Shown: positions 24,159 through 36,700 of the stretch, one piece after another
How positions within the stretch are numbered: position 1 is the stretch's first letter
How the letters are laid out: the number at the start of each line of letters is the position of its first letter
Origin: Gnetum montanum
Taxonomy: Eukaryota > Streptophyta > Gnetopsida > Gnetales > Gnetaceae
Direction: 5' to 3'
NCBI GenBank assembly: GCA_015680685.1
Contig: MNCI01004113.1
Coordinates: 1,481,795 to 1,545,794, forward strand
DNA length: 64,000 bases
Notes under the pieces: generated by a model
Database searches by the model: none
Told to the model about the DNA's origin: nothing
Seen by the model: the letters and a program-made list of their open reading frames with translations, nothing else
Position numbers and translations under genes: made by a program

Positions 24159-27100
24159 ATGAACCCTGTGAACACTACCGGTGCGATGGCTCACGTAACA
24201 GACATCATGGACATCACAACCATCCAACAGCCCATCGCACAGCACCCGGGAATGCAACCCACAGCGGGGCCTCGCCGATCCCTAAGGTTACAGGGGAGAG
24301 ATCCAGCCTCCAACCTAATCACCCAGGACCAGTATAATTTTATATGTATTAAAATACAAGCTGGCCTGGCCGTTGACCGAGCTGAAATGGAAGTGAAGAG
24401 GCAGTTCGAACTCTTCTACAGGGGAGGATACGAGTTCACCCCTTCCCCATACGATGTAATCCCCGTTCCTGAACAATATTCGGAACTCGTCACACAGCTC
24501 CTCCTCCACAGGCGTCAGTCGTTGGACCAGCCCACACTAGAGCCTCAGCCAGAGGAGGAGGATGACTTCATTACTCAATCCGAGCATGAAGACTCCTACC
24601 ATACCCTAAGCCCACAAGTACAGGTCAATCCCATTTTCCATCCTGAGACAGGAGAGATCCTGCCCGTACAACACCTTAGATTCACCCAGGCTCAAGCGCC
24701 ACCACCGAAAACAGCAGCACTCGTGCGTATTCCTCTCCCGAGTGATCACCAACCCAACACCTTCCCTCTCACACTTATCCCTAATGCAGCTGCAAGCTCA
24801 TCCTCATGAGCACCGCCTCCTCACGACAACACACGTGTAACGTCCCCACCCCGCGTAATAGGGATGCCACATGTGATCCCGGCATCTACATCCGCTCACT
24901 TCATACCGCACATCCAAATGCATACAGTTCCCCAAACAACCGTGACCCAACAAGGAGTCCCCGCGCACAACATAGCGGGACAATGGCCAGCGAGGGGAGT
25001 GTCATCACACCAAATTCCCCATCAGCATGCACCACCCCGCACAATCCCACCAACTAATATTCCCCAAGCACAACCCCAGCTGCAACAACAACAGCCACCA
25101 CATTTTCCCTACAACATACCATCTGTAGTGCAGCCCGCTGTAACCTTTCCACAAGCACAACCACCACTCGCGCAGCTATCAGCCTTTCAGCCCACCATAC
25201 AACAATCTAACTTGTACAACATACCATAACCCCAAGCCGCAGCATCACCGAGCACCCAAGACTGGGCGGACGCCAAAAAACTAATGCAGGAGCTCACTGA
25301 CGAGGTGAAGTGCCTCAAAACAGCCGCTAACGGAGAGTTGAAGGTAGTGGATTTCTACAACGATGACCCCATCAGCTTTTCAGTCCCACCTCTAACCTTA
25401 CCTAAAGGTGTCTCCTTGCCCACATTGACCAAGTACAACGGGGAGACAGATCCCAATGCACATCGCATAACATTTAGACTAGAATGCGCGTTGCTCTAGG
25501 CATGGCCCCACTCCATACTACGAGTATTCCCCATGTCGCTCGCAGGGAGAGCACTCGACTGGTACCAAGCCCTGCCCAGGAACTCTATCTTTTCCTTGGA
25601 TGATCTTTTACGCCAGTTTGTGACCCGGTTCAAGTACAACTTGAAACCCAAGGCCACGCTGGACAGCCTCATGCAGGTCAAGCAAGCACCGCTTGAACCT
25701 GTACAAAAGTTTATTCAGAGATGGAGTGCGGCTCTCAACGAGCTACACGAACCAATCTCTCCAACTTATCTGCTTACAATTTTCAAGGGGGCTGTCAACG
25801 ATTTCTTCAAGTCCAAATTATATTACCTTAACGCGCGTGATCTTAATCAGGCATTTGTGCAGATAAAAAACATAGAGGAAGCGGCTCAAAACAGCCACGA
25901 CCCAGCATACTTGGCCTTCAGAAACCAACATACTAAAAAGGAGAAAGAGAAAGCCAAAACAACTATAGCAGTGATAGCAGGAGCCCAACAAACGAACATC
26001 ACACCCCAACCAAAACCACCCGCAACCCCTACTAACTACTATAAACCTGCTCCCACAACAGCCCCGGAGTCATCATCATCACAGAACCCAACAAACCGTA
26101 CACACAATCTCGAGAGGAAAGAACCCTCTCAATACACGCCTCTGCCGATGAAACCATCCCAGCTCTTTGATCAGCTCCTAAAAGCGGGGCTGATGACACA
26201 CAAGCAGTTATCCCCTGCGGCTATCCAAAGACATGAACAGTTCTGCCAACTCATACAGAACCCAAGCTTAGCAACCCCGGATGAGCCACTCGTACCCAAA
26301 GGCTTTAGGATGGATCGCTTCTGCAACTACCATCAACGCAACGGGCACGGAACAGATTACTGCTTCACCCTGAAGCAGGATATCCAGTGGATGATCGATA
26401 ACAGAAAAATCACTTTTGATGAGGGTAACCCGGTCCAGCCATAGAATCAGGCTATGGGGGTGTACAAGGATCCCCTAAACACCCAAGAGGCCCCGTACGT
26501 GATTAGCACGATCTACTTTGATGATGATTCCGAGGCAAGTAACATTAACACCATCTACCCTCAAAACACACAAGAAACGTCTCATAGGCCATTCGTAGTG
26601 CAGATTCCTCCTGCTGTGACCACACCCATATCCCAATCACCACACGTCCCCCAGCAGCTCTATGTCGTCCGTATACCTTCAGCCGTACCTACACCCTTAA
26701 AGCCACTAATCCCTCACACTCGGCCTGCTCCCTTCGTAGTCCGAGTACCACCGGCCGTTGCAACAGCAGAGGTCCAACCTCCACCGAAACCAACCCCGTA
26801 TGTTGTTAGGACACCCGAAAGTCCTAACAATCATCAAACCTCTACCACACAGGCGCGGGGCAAACCTCTCCCCTACATCGTCAGGGTTCCTGGCCAGCCT
26901 TCGGCTCAAACGCCTCCCACTGACCAAACACAACCCCACCCATCTCCATATGTGGTGCACATCCCAAGGCAATCTGAGGCCCTGAAACCATCTCCACCTC
27001 CACGCCATACGCGAGAACGCTTGGCTGATAGGCTTACGCGTGAATGCTTGGAGAAAGAGCACCAATGATTGGCTCTGGGGCCACCCAAACCTACTCCACT

Positions 27101-27511
27101 CAATTCCATACCCATGTCGCCGACTAACGATCAGTCAAATGCAGGTAATCAGGGTGAGCCGTCATCAAAGCAAAATGAACCATCTAAAACTACAACACAA
27201 AGCAAGGATGGCAGGCCACTAAAACACGAAATAAAGCTGTTGGGCCTAATGGACCCAATCGTTGCCGACAAGAACGTCTCCAACAGTACAGACTTCGCGA
27301 CGGCTTTAACACAAGTCACCCAAGCACTGAAACAAAAGAACACTTCTTTGAGCTTGTATGACTTAGTCCTAACATCCCAAACTTATCGGGAAGCTCTCGT
27401 ACGCATGCTAACGTCCATCCCGGTCGGTGAGGACTTGCCTCCAAGCGAACCGGCCATTCATGCCGTAATGTATCCATCTCACGGTGCCATCCCTAAACCC
27501 TTAAGCTTCCA
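24159..27511 (+). pseudogene. gag of element D (one frame, five in-frame stops)
   Basis: One frame from the ATG at 24159 runs to the gap, interrupted by stops at 24807 (TGA), 25227 (TAA), 25497 (TAG), 26442 (TAG) and 27066 (TGA) but with no frameshift. The Retrotrans_gag capsid domain lies at about 25440-25880 (AGRALDWYQALP, FVTRFKYN). A Tat-type zinc-binding segment of the form CxxHxxxxGHxTxxC is at about 26320-26370 (CNYHQRNGHGTDYC). A proline-rich stretch with repeated PYVVR units spans 26580-27000. SLYDLVLTSQTYREAL (about 27345-27395) resembles the segment just before protease in Tat elements. Gag would form the virus-like particle; this copy cannot without stop suppression. Confidence 0.85.
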
Positions 27512-27781
27512 NNNNNNNNNNNNNNNNNNNNNNNNNNNNNNNNNNNNNNNNNNNNNNNNNNNNNNNNNNNNNNNNNNNNNNNNNNNNNNNNNNNNNNNNN
27601 NNNNNNNNNNNNNNNNNNNNNNNNNNNNNNNNNNNNNNNNNNNNNNNNNNNNNNNNNNNNNNNNNNNNNNNNNNNNNNNNNNNNNNNNNNNNNNNNNNNN
27701 NNNNNNNNNNNNNNNNNNNNNNNNNNNNNNNNNNNNNNNNNNNNNNNNNNNNNNNNNNNNNNNNNNNNNNNNNNNNNNNNN
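27512..27781. other. Assembly gap (270 N) at the expected protease position
   Basis: Run of N directly after the pre-protease segment of gag. The aspartic protease expected here is not visible on either side, so it is hidden in the gap or missing. Confidence 0.95.
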
Positions 27782-28110
27782 AAGTTGAACTCGTGAAGTC
27801 TAGTCAAAATAACACAAACGAGCCACAACTAGTGGGTGGTAAATCTTCGAACACGGGACAAGAGCCTCCTAAAATTGAAACACCCGCATCTAACGCTTTA
27901 TACACATCGTCTCATGAAGAAATCAACACGGAAACAATGACGGACACTGAAACACCTGAAAATACCGATACCGAAAATATTCAATCGGATGTCTCCTGGA
28001 CTGAATTGCCATTCAACGTGATCAGCGAAGGAGATGCAGAATACAAAATCGCACCGGCCAATACACCCCCTGACATAAAAATGAAGAAAATCAAAAAACA
28101 ATTAAAATAA
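27782..28110 (+). pseudogene. Fragment downstream of the gap in element D, unrecognised
   Basis: About 109 codons open from the gap edge to TAA at 28108-28110, rich in Thr, Glu and Asn with a Lys-rich end (KMKKIKKQLK). I cannot assign a domain. It may be the C-terminus of a gag-protease polyprotein or a linker normally spliced to pol. Confidence 0.4.
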
Positions 28111-28125
28111 AACTACGTAACTATT

Positions 28126-28410
28126 GTACGTCCGAAACGACGTTAAACCATGGTACGTCCGAAACGACGTTAAACTACGATACGTACGAAACGATGTTAA
28201 ACTACATGCAGTCCGAAATGACATTAAATTATAATAGAGCCAAGAACATTATTAAACAACACCCTTTGTCCGGGAAGACGTTAAACTATCACGTCCGCAA
28301 TGACATAAAACTAGCCACGATCAGAAATGGTCGGTCCATAAAGAAATTCATCCGCTTTATCCAAAATATTGTTCGTTTACAATGGGGCCCGGAATGGCCT
28401 TAAACTAGCG
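28126..28410 (+). repeat. 27-bp tandem repeats between gag and the antisense gene
   Basis: Units containing GTCCGAAACGACGTTAAAC start at 28126, 28153, 28180 and 28207, then become degenerate. The last one (about 28385) reads GGAATGGCCTTAAACT. Related units occur at 33600-33720 and downstream of pol at 37340-37705. Confidence 0.85.
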
Positions 28411-28670
28411 CATACCCTGTCTTCCTTTTTACGTACCGTTTATCATTATTTCAGTGCATTACATTTAAACAGAAAAGCAAATCCAAAAACATCTTAACAT
28501 CGTGTCATGTGTGCAACCAAGTTGAAAATCAACAAAAAAATTTTTTTTACATACAACATTGTTTAATTACAAGTTTCAACTGTTTTCATCCGTTTCAGAA
28601 TTTCCAAATTACATTTTCTGTATAAATCTGACTCAAACAACAAAACAACAAAAACTCAAAAATCAAAACA

Positions 28671-31600
28671 CTAAACATCCGAGGCGGGAGAGTCATCCTC
28701 TCTAGATCCACCAGCATCAAGGGCCCTTGCTCCACTGGGGCCCGCCTCCTGAGCATCATCACCACCTTCATTCTGAGAACAAACAACCAACATAAGAATA
28801 AGCGAATGCCAAAATGTCAAACATTATCCAATGAATTAACTCCATAAGAACAAAACGCTTACCATAGTAGATCCCCCTAAGCCGAACTCCAGCCGACGAA
28901 GGATTTCTTCCTCAGAAACACTGGCCCAGTCCGTCCCATCCAGGCCTAAGTCAACGTCTGCCAAAGTCTTCCCTTTGTCGACAGCTGACCAAGTGGGACG
29001 TTTCAATGGAAATTCTCCAAACGACACTTCCCCAGATGCGGTTGTGATCACCCTTGTAGGTGACTCCATTTCGACAGTTGTATTCTGTGCAAAAGTATCG
29101 AAGGCTGAACGTAAGCCTAAACCCTCCACAAACATTTCTAGTTGGTGCTTTTCGATGGACACCTCTATAAGCGACTTCTTATAGTAATGTTTGTGATTCT
29201 TCTCGTCCTGACCCCACTTACGAACCTTAGAAGCAAACGCCTTCCAATCTTGACACTTAAGGTTCAGGAGATCAATTTGAGCTTTGCGTTCTGCCATTCT
29301 CCGAGTCAGTGATGCATGACGATTCAAAAGGTTCCAATACCTGGTGTATGTAACCTCCGATGTTTGCCAAGAGCGATCTCCACTTAGTCTAGCAGTGGCG
29401 AACTCGTATCGAGCCTTTAAATCGTCATGTTCCTCTAACAATTCGGAGACTTCCTTTTCTTTTGCCTGTATTTGCAGCCACAACTGCTCAATGGAACGCC
29501 TACAAGTCCATAGTGACTTAGCATGGTGCGCAAGGCTTTCTGCAACTCCCTCATAAACAGGCCTTGGCACCTGCTCCACTTCAAGGGAGAGTGTGGTTAG
29601 GCTTTCCATGCTAACGCTTTCTGAGGGATCCCATCTCAGTTTAGCACCTACCCATGTGAAAAACAAAAAAAAAATAATAAACGTCAAAACTATACAAGCA
29701 AGATGCAAAGCTCCAAAACTTTAAGTGATTCATACCTATATCAGGGTGGGCTTCTTGGATGCGTTCAACGACTTCCTCCGCGATGCCAGCCACAAAATCC
29801 GTCTTACTCGGCATTTCTGACCAAATAAGTGGCTCGCGGGTACGAGAAGAACTAACCTCAACAGTCCTCTCAGGGGGAACCGTCCTCATCGGTACGTCTA
29901 GGCGCACCATTCTGGTCTCGCTACCTTCATCTGGACAAAATAAAAAACACATAAGAATAAGCAAAAAAAAATATAACCCAAAACAAAAAAAAATAAGGAC
30001 AACTAAACAGGATAAGAGGGAAAAACGTACCGTGCCCCTCGTCATCCCCTAGGGGAGCACCTAAATCCAAATCTCCTTGAAGAAAACTACGGAACATTTG
30101 GTCGACACTACCTTGGTTGTCCAAAGGCTCAGTTCCTGTGCTTTCCTCCCTTAACTCCTCCGTCCCACCACCTTGACTCATTTCTGTATGCTCCTCCTCG
30201 TTGTTTTTCCCCGTATTGGTTTCCTCCTCCTCCGTGATCGTCTCTAAAGCCTGTTTCCTTACTGTTTTAAAAAAAAATCAAGCCAAAGGAAAAATATATC
30301 AATGACACGTAAGCAATTGAGGCGAGAGTTATAAACAAAATAAAACCGCTAAAGTAATAAGCAGGCGAGTTCCGCTCATCAGGCATCTTGAAATGTATCC
30401 GCTTCATGCGTGGCTGGCTCACACCGGAAACATCCTCAGCCGGGCGCTCAGGCCTCTTTAGCTTTGCTTTAGCTTGGCCGACGGTTTCCTTGATGACCCG
30501 TTCTGCCCTTCTAGCAGTGTAAGGTAGCTCATCTGGCTCCAACCCCACACTATCACATGTGTGGATTGAATCACCAGATGATCCCCCCGTAGTAACGGAA
30601 ACAGATTCATTGATACCTTCGGGTGCATCTTGGGATTTGGCTGTGTCATACAGGTGATGGATCCATGGGTGGGATAGTTGACCCCGATCCCGTAGGACAA
30701 ACTTGTTATCTGCGCGAACTACCAAGAACTCGGCAAAACGACGAAGATAACCGACGAAAAATGCAAAGGTGAAATGGGATTGCGCCTCGACATTCGAGTG
30801 CAATCGCACTATCTCTTTGTGCATGCTCGCCAATAAAAATTTTGCCCAGTTATATCGCATCCCTATTTCCAAAATAGTTCGCATCACATGGGCAGCCTCA
30901 ACCCTAAGGCACCTCACTTGGAAAAGCGTTTTGGGAAATACCCGTGCTCTGAATAGGGGATACAGTTCGTTCACTTCTACAACCTTTGCCTTCCCCTGCA
31001 TCGGGAATCCCTTGGTACCCTTTGCTACGCCTAGCCAGTCCTCCAATTCCCGGATCATCTGGAGCTCTTTATGAGTTTTGTCTAACACTATATTCAGGCC
31101 ATTCGCCGGTACGCCAAATAGGTCCAAAAAGAACTCAGGCAACAAACGGAAAACTACCTTCACACCCTTAATCTGGGTGTTGTAGTATGTGACAAACTCA
31201 TTGAAGGAGTCTACAATCCCGATCATCTCCCCAATGGAAACATCAGGACTCGACGTCATAAAAAGCTCCATGAGCCCAGCATCATCAAGGCAATGAGCGA
31301 GGGATGGAGGAGCATGATTCCGTAACCACTTCTGGGCTTTAGCCACCCCTCCGAACTTCATTGACAAAGTCGTCTCGGTTCGTCCGGTGGTCACCGGATC
31401 CTCACTAGAAGGTATATTAACTATAAAAGCAATGTAAAGTTGTTGTATCAGCATAAATCCAGGAAATTGGATGAACCCACTAACATATCTAAGAAGTGTT
31501 ATCATTTACCGTCGGTGGTAGATCTAGACGTGCTACCAAGATCACGAAAGAAAATTGGCCCGTTGTCAGTCCAGTCTTCATGAAGCCATCCACGAGCCTT

Positions 31601-33178
31601 GCATATCGCAAACGCTCTGGAAAACTGCTTGTGAAAGTGGACCATCGAACCCTTCGTTTGCTTCAGCACAGTCCCACGAAGGTTAGGGCCCGTCATAAAT
31701 GCTTCCAGAGCTGTACGAGCGAGGGCTATCCCTTCATCCTTAATCAGTGTCCCGTCTGGGTTGGTCTTCGGCCTGCAAACGAATACATGTCAACAAACAA
31801 GAAACCAACATCAAATGGCAAAAAGAAAGCGATAAATGTAAATGGTCCCACCTGGCTATTCGGTATACCGTGCCAGGAGGATTCTGGAACAAAGTATGTG
31901 TGCGGGCGGCTATGAATAATGTATTATTGAGGTAGTCCAACCCTCGTGACAGTAACTCCCACACGCGCGTTAACGGGCGTGTTGCCCTGGGCCCACGGGT
32001 AGTGCCATCCTCATTAACAAATGGCCCCTCGTCAATGTCTTTGATGAAAACCATGACACCCTCGGCAGCCCCCGGCAGCATCGCATCAACCACACTCCGT
32101 GCAGTCACCTCGTCAAAATTCGACCACATGGCTACTTCAAAATTGTCTAGCAGAAAGGCCAAGAATCCACAAGCACCTTCCCTGAACCAAACCCCATTTT
32201 CATCCATCATTAGATCAGGGGGAACCTCCCCATCCTCAACAGGGCCGACCCATGTTAGCACCCCGACAAGCTCGACCACGATAAGGAAGTGTTTGTTGTT
32301 CCTGCAATCAATCGCAATGCCACAAAACGAAAGTTTGCATCATAAATCAAAAATCAACTCTATTTACGCTCAGCGTATACGCTACACACAGGGCGTATAC
32401 GCCAGCCAAACTTTACACTTGGCACGAAAAACACAACTTACGCCCAGCGTATACGCTGTACACAGAGCGTATACGCCCGCAATTCACACTCAGTGTATAC
32501 GCTATACACAACGTATACGCTGGACAAACTGTTAGCACTTAGCGTAAAAAAACGCCGATTCAAACTTAGCGTATACGCTGTACACAGCGTATACGCCGAC
32601 CAACACTTAAAAACGTGATTTAAACTCAGCGTATACGCTACCAAACTAAGCATCTACGCTGACACCTGAACCCCTTCACGCGCAGCGTATACGCTCAAGT
32701 TCTCTTTTAGCGTAAACCGTTTATGCCAGAAAAATAAAACAGCAAAACTGTACGCGTACAGCGTATACGCCGGGCAAACCCTCAGCGTATACGCCGTCGC
32801 AAAAGACAACTTATGCTGATGACAAACACGCTGACAAGCTTCAGTCACACCGGAGCATGCGCTAACATAATAACATAGAAAAGGGCTTATGCTAGTAAAT
32901 TGATAAACACCGTCTACGCTGCACAGTTACGCTAGCGTATACGCCGAAAACCCTTGGGTCGAAAACCCTCTACGCTCGGCGTATACGCCAGAATTGTCTA
33001 CGCTAAGAAGCATGGAAACAACAACAGAGGCAGGAATCAAGGCTTACCTGTGGGACGTCACGGGCCACGACGGCATCCTCGGCCTGGGCAGACCCTGCAA
33101 CATGGCCTCCGTCTCTTCGGCGAAGGTTAGATCAGGACCCTTCCTCCCCTGGCCCTCCACTTCCTTTCCCTTGCCCAT
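28671..33178 (-). CDS. Antisense eight-exon gene inside element D: FCP1/HAD-like N-terminus, plant-mobile-type middle, coiled-coil C-terminus
   Basis: Eight minus-strand exons join without a stop into 1,076 codons: 33178-33048, 32301-31852, 31772-31510, 31420-30347, 30261-30031, 29930-29736, 29647-28863, 28772-28671. All introns are GT-AG with matching phases; intron 1 is 746 bp and the others 79-100 bp. Residues 45-195 resemble an FCP1/NIF (HAD) phosphatase: a hydrophobic strand, WS at 103-104, NT then NPP at 170-186. The motif I aspartates are replaced (Glu54, Val56) and the usual late Asp pair reads Ala175-Ala176, so catalysis is unlikely. Residues about 285-550 recall the plant transposon (Transposase_32-like) domain of retrotransposon accessory ORFs. 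Residues about 800-960 are coiled coil; the tail is acidic. A TATA box lies at 33421-33428. Splicing is predicted, not proven. Confidence 0.7.
32355..33000. repeat. GCGTATACGC palindrome array in intron 1 of the antisense gene
   Basis: Dense, irregular copies of GCGTATACGC with TCTACGCT variants, as in the LTR U3, fill most of the 746-bp first intron. None of the unique LTR sequence (TATA region, capped end) is present, so this is not an inserted LTR. Confidence 0.85.
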
Positions 33179-33181
33179 CTC

Positions 33182-33400
33182 AGAGCGTCTACGCTGACAA
33201 TCTAAGTTTACGCTGAGCAACTGTCTACGCTGGCGCTGAGAAGTTTAAGCTTTGGCGTCTACGCTAGGGTCTCCGCGTCTACGCTAAGGATCAGTCTTAG
33301 GCGTCTACGCCAAGGTTTACGCTTATGCTAGGGTATTGTGGTTTACGCTTACGCCTTAGCAGGTTTACGTTGTCGCTCACGCTGTCGCTTTCCAGTAAAA
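33182..33400. repeat. TCTACGCT/TTTACGCT array in the 5' region of the antisense gene
   Basis: About fifteen degenerate units of the same family lie between the start codon (33178) and the TATA box (33421-33428), so they would be in the 5' UTR or core promoter. Confidence 0.75.
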
Positions 33401-33420
33401 CAAATGGACCCCCCCTTTCC

Positions 33421-33428
33421 TTTATATA
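33421..33428 (-). promoter_or_regulatory. TATA box of the antisense gene
   Basis: On the minus strand CGCTATATAAAGG is a near-consensus plant TATA box. A start about 30 bases on (near 33390) would give a 5' UTR of roughly 210 bases before the ATG at 33178. Confidence 0.6.
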
Positions 33429-33599
33429 GCGCCCGATGACGCTGATGCTGATGCCGCCGCCGCTTACACCGCCGTCGCTCCGTTTTTTGCCTTTTTGCCT
33501 ACTATTCGCCAAAATTTCCCCAAAAATGATGAAAATTAACTAAAAACAGAGACTATTACGTCCTGGTTTCTCCATGGACCCCATGCTACACGTTTACGT

Positions 33600-33725
33600 T
33601 GAACATTCTAATTTAAACCCCACTCACGACCCGGTACGGCCTTAAAACTGCCACTTCCCCATCTAACAATGGCCCAGTACGGCCTTAAACTGCCACTCAC
33701 TGCCCGGTAAGGCATCAAACTGCCA
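33600..33725 (+). repeat. Tandem repeats between the antisense gene and pol
   Basis: Three units containing CGGTACGGCCTTAAACTGCC or a variant. They resemble the last units of the array at 28126-28410 and thus bracket the antisense module. Confidence 0.75.
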
Positions 33726-36700
33726 TGCATCCAGGTGTGACGATAATCCACCATTATACATGTACGTATAGTTTAAAAACACCGAAAGACACAGAACGAT
33801 CCCTCTTTGCTCATGCGACTCTCGGTTTATTGGCAGGGACAAGCTCAATGGACTGCCAGCATTTAACCGCACCGTTAACCATTGACGGACCATACGGCAC
33901 CATTATACGAGACATTGACATAAACTTCATCAACTTAAGTCCACTAACGAACGACGTGGTTATAGCCTCAACACAGCAAACAACAGACGATTACGGGGGC
34001 ATGAAAAAATTTCTTGACATAGAAGCCGAAAACATCATCGAAGATCCGTTAGCCGAAACTCCCATTACCATGCCTGATGGGGAAATTAAAATATTAAAAT
34101 TGAGTACATTATTACAACCGCACTTGGCCCAAGACATTCAGAATGTGCTTAGGGAAAACATGAAAGCATTCGCTTGGTCCTATACGGACATGCCCAGGCT
34201 AGATCCTAGAATTATCCAACACAACATTATTCTAGACCCGAAACTAAGACCGATAAAACAGAAAGCACGAAAAGTTCGACCCGAGGTGGCATTGGCAGTT
34301 CGCAATGAGATCACCAAGCTCTACCAAGCTGGTTTCATTCAGGTTGTTGATTACGCCGAATGGGTGTCCAACATGGTCATCATCCCAAAGAAAAATGGAA
34401 GCCTTCGCCTATGCATCGACTTCTGAGATTTAAACGTAGCAACCATAAAAGACAACTTTCCCCTACCCAGCATCGATCAACTCGTTGACTCGACTGCCGG
34501 GCATGCCTTACTATCTTTTATGGATGGTTTTTCGGGATACAACCAAATACGCATCAACCCTGAACATCAACTTCAGACAACCTTCATGACCCCATGGGGA
34601 ACTTTTTGCTACACCATGATGCCCTTTGGTCTCAAGAACGCTGGAGCCATGTATCAAAGAGCCATGACATTTATCTTTAGTGATTATATGTTACGGTCAC
34701 TCAACGATTACGTGGATGACATTGTGGTCAAATCAAAAACGACCGAGCAACATGTACAAGACCTCAACTTAGTCTTAAAGCGTTGTTTAAAGTATGAACT
34801 AAGGCTTAACCCGAAAAAATGTGTCTTTGGCGTCAAAACAGTCAAAATGCTCGGATTCATAGCCTTTGAAGCAGGGATACGAGTAGACCCCGATAAGGTG
34901 AAAGCCATAACAAACCTGAAACCCTCGAGCAACCTTACTGAGCTTCGAGGTCTACAAGGTAGATTGTAGTTCATCAGGCGTTTCATAGAAAAACTCACGG
35001 ACAAACTAAAACCTATGAACCACCTGTTACATAAAAACGCCCACTTTGAATGGACTCCGCAGTGCCAAGAAGCATTCGAAAACATCAAAACAATACTTGC
35101 TCGACTACCTACAGTTTATCCACCCCAAAACCATAAACCATTCTACATCTACCTTGCCACTTCGGAATTTTCCATCGCGTCTATGCTTTGCCAGAAACAA
35201 AATGACGGAACCGAAGTCCCCGTTTACTACTTGAGCCATGCCTTAGTTGCCCACGAAAAGAAGTATAACGATGTGGAGAAGTCATGTTTAGCTTTAGTCT
35301 TTTCTCTAAGAAAATGGCGACATTACCTCTTCCGTAATCAAGTTTACATAATCTATAAGGACAATGTACTGAGAGCCATAACAGGGAACATCTACGAAAC
35401 GAGTCGAATAGCCCGATGGAAAGCCATGATAGCTAAGTTTGACCTATATTATGTAGCGTAATCATCAGTCAAGGGTCAAGCCATAGCAAATCAAATGGCC
35501 ACGTCACCAACACGTGATCAAGCAACCATAGATCCAGAATTCCCAGATGAGAACACAAACACCATAGACACAGTGCCCCAAGATTATGATGCCATTCTAA
35601 ACTTTGATGGAGCATCCACCTCTCGAGGAGGAAGTGCGGCCGCTATCATCACCTATCCCTCCGGGGAGATCCGACCCTTTGCCTATCGTTTCAATTTTCA
35701 CTGTACTAACAACATAGCAAAGTATGAAGGTCTCCTTAGAGGCCACGCAGTAGCACTGGCTTCAGACATCACACGGCTTATAGTTAGAGGAGATTCACAA
35801 TTGGTCGCAAACCAAGTTACAGACATTTACACATGTAAAGCCCAACATTTACAACCATACTGTGACTTGGCAAAACATTTAATGAGGCGATTCAAAAACA
35901 TTGATGTGCAACACGTCTCTCGAAACGATAACACCATCGCAGACGCGTTGGCCACATTAGCGCTAAACATATCGCCCGACATGTTCCATGCCTTGCCAAG
36001 CTCCGTAATCAACTGCGCTGAACCGATAACCAATACCTCCGACACATTGCCAATTGCATCTGTTAGTACAACACACGCGGTGGAATGGTATGATGACATA
36101 AAAGAGTACCTTCTACGCGGCGAAACACCACGACATCTAACGCATGCACAGAAAGATGCGGTGCGGAAACGTTCTAGGCAATACACCCTCGTAGGGGACA
36201 CACTATGTCGTCGATCCTACGAAGGCATACTGCTAACATGCGTCAGTAGTACTGAGGCCCAAACAATAGTTGAACAAATACATGAGGGACTATGCGGAGG
36301 ACACATTGCGCCTAAAGCCATGGCAACGAAAATAAGACGATTAGGCTATTATTGGCCGCATATGGAATATGACTGTCTCTCCAAGGTTAAAACATGCGAC
36401 ACTTGCCAAAAGCATAGTAACCTAATCCATGTCCCACCGAACGAGTTGCACACGGCGTAGATCACGTGGCCCTTCCAAAAATGGGGTTTGGACCTCATCG
36501 GACCAATCACGCCCTCGTCTTCCGCAGGGCACAGTTTCATCATAACCGCTACTGAATATTTCACGAAGTGGGTTGAGGCTGTTCCCCTCCGAAAGACCAC
36601 ATCTAAACACGTGTGTAATTTCATCCTCGAAAACATAATAACCCGTTTTGGCATTCCCATGACAATCATCACTGACAACGGGCCGCAATTTAGCAGTGCC

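Noticed and set aside
32340-33400. Possible third LTR nested inside element D
   Set aside because: Only the palindrome units are shared with D's LTR. The unique LTR parts (G-box, TATA region, capped ends) and target duplications are missing.
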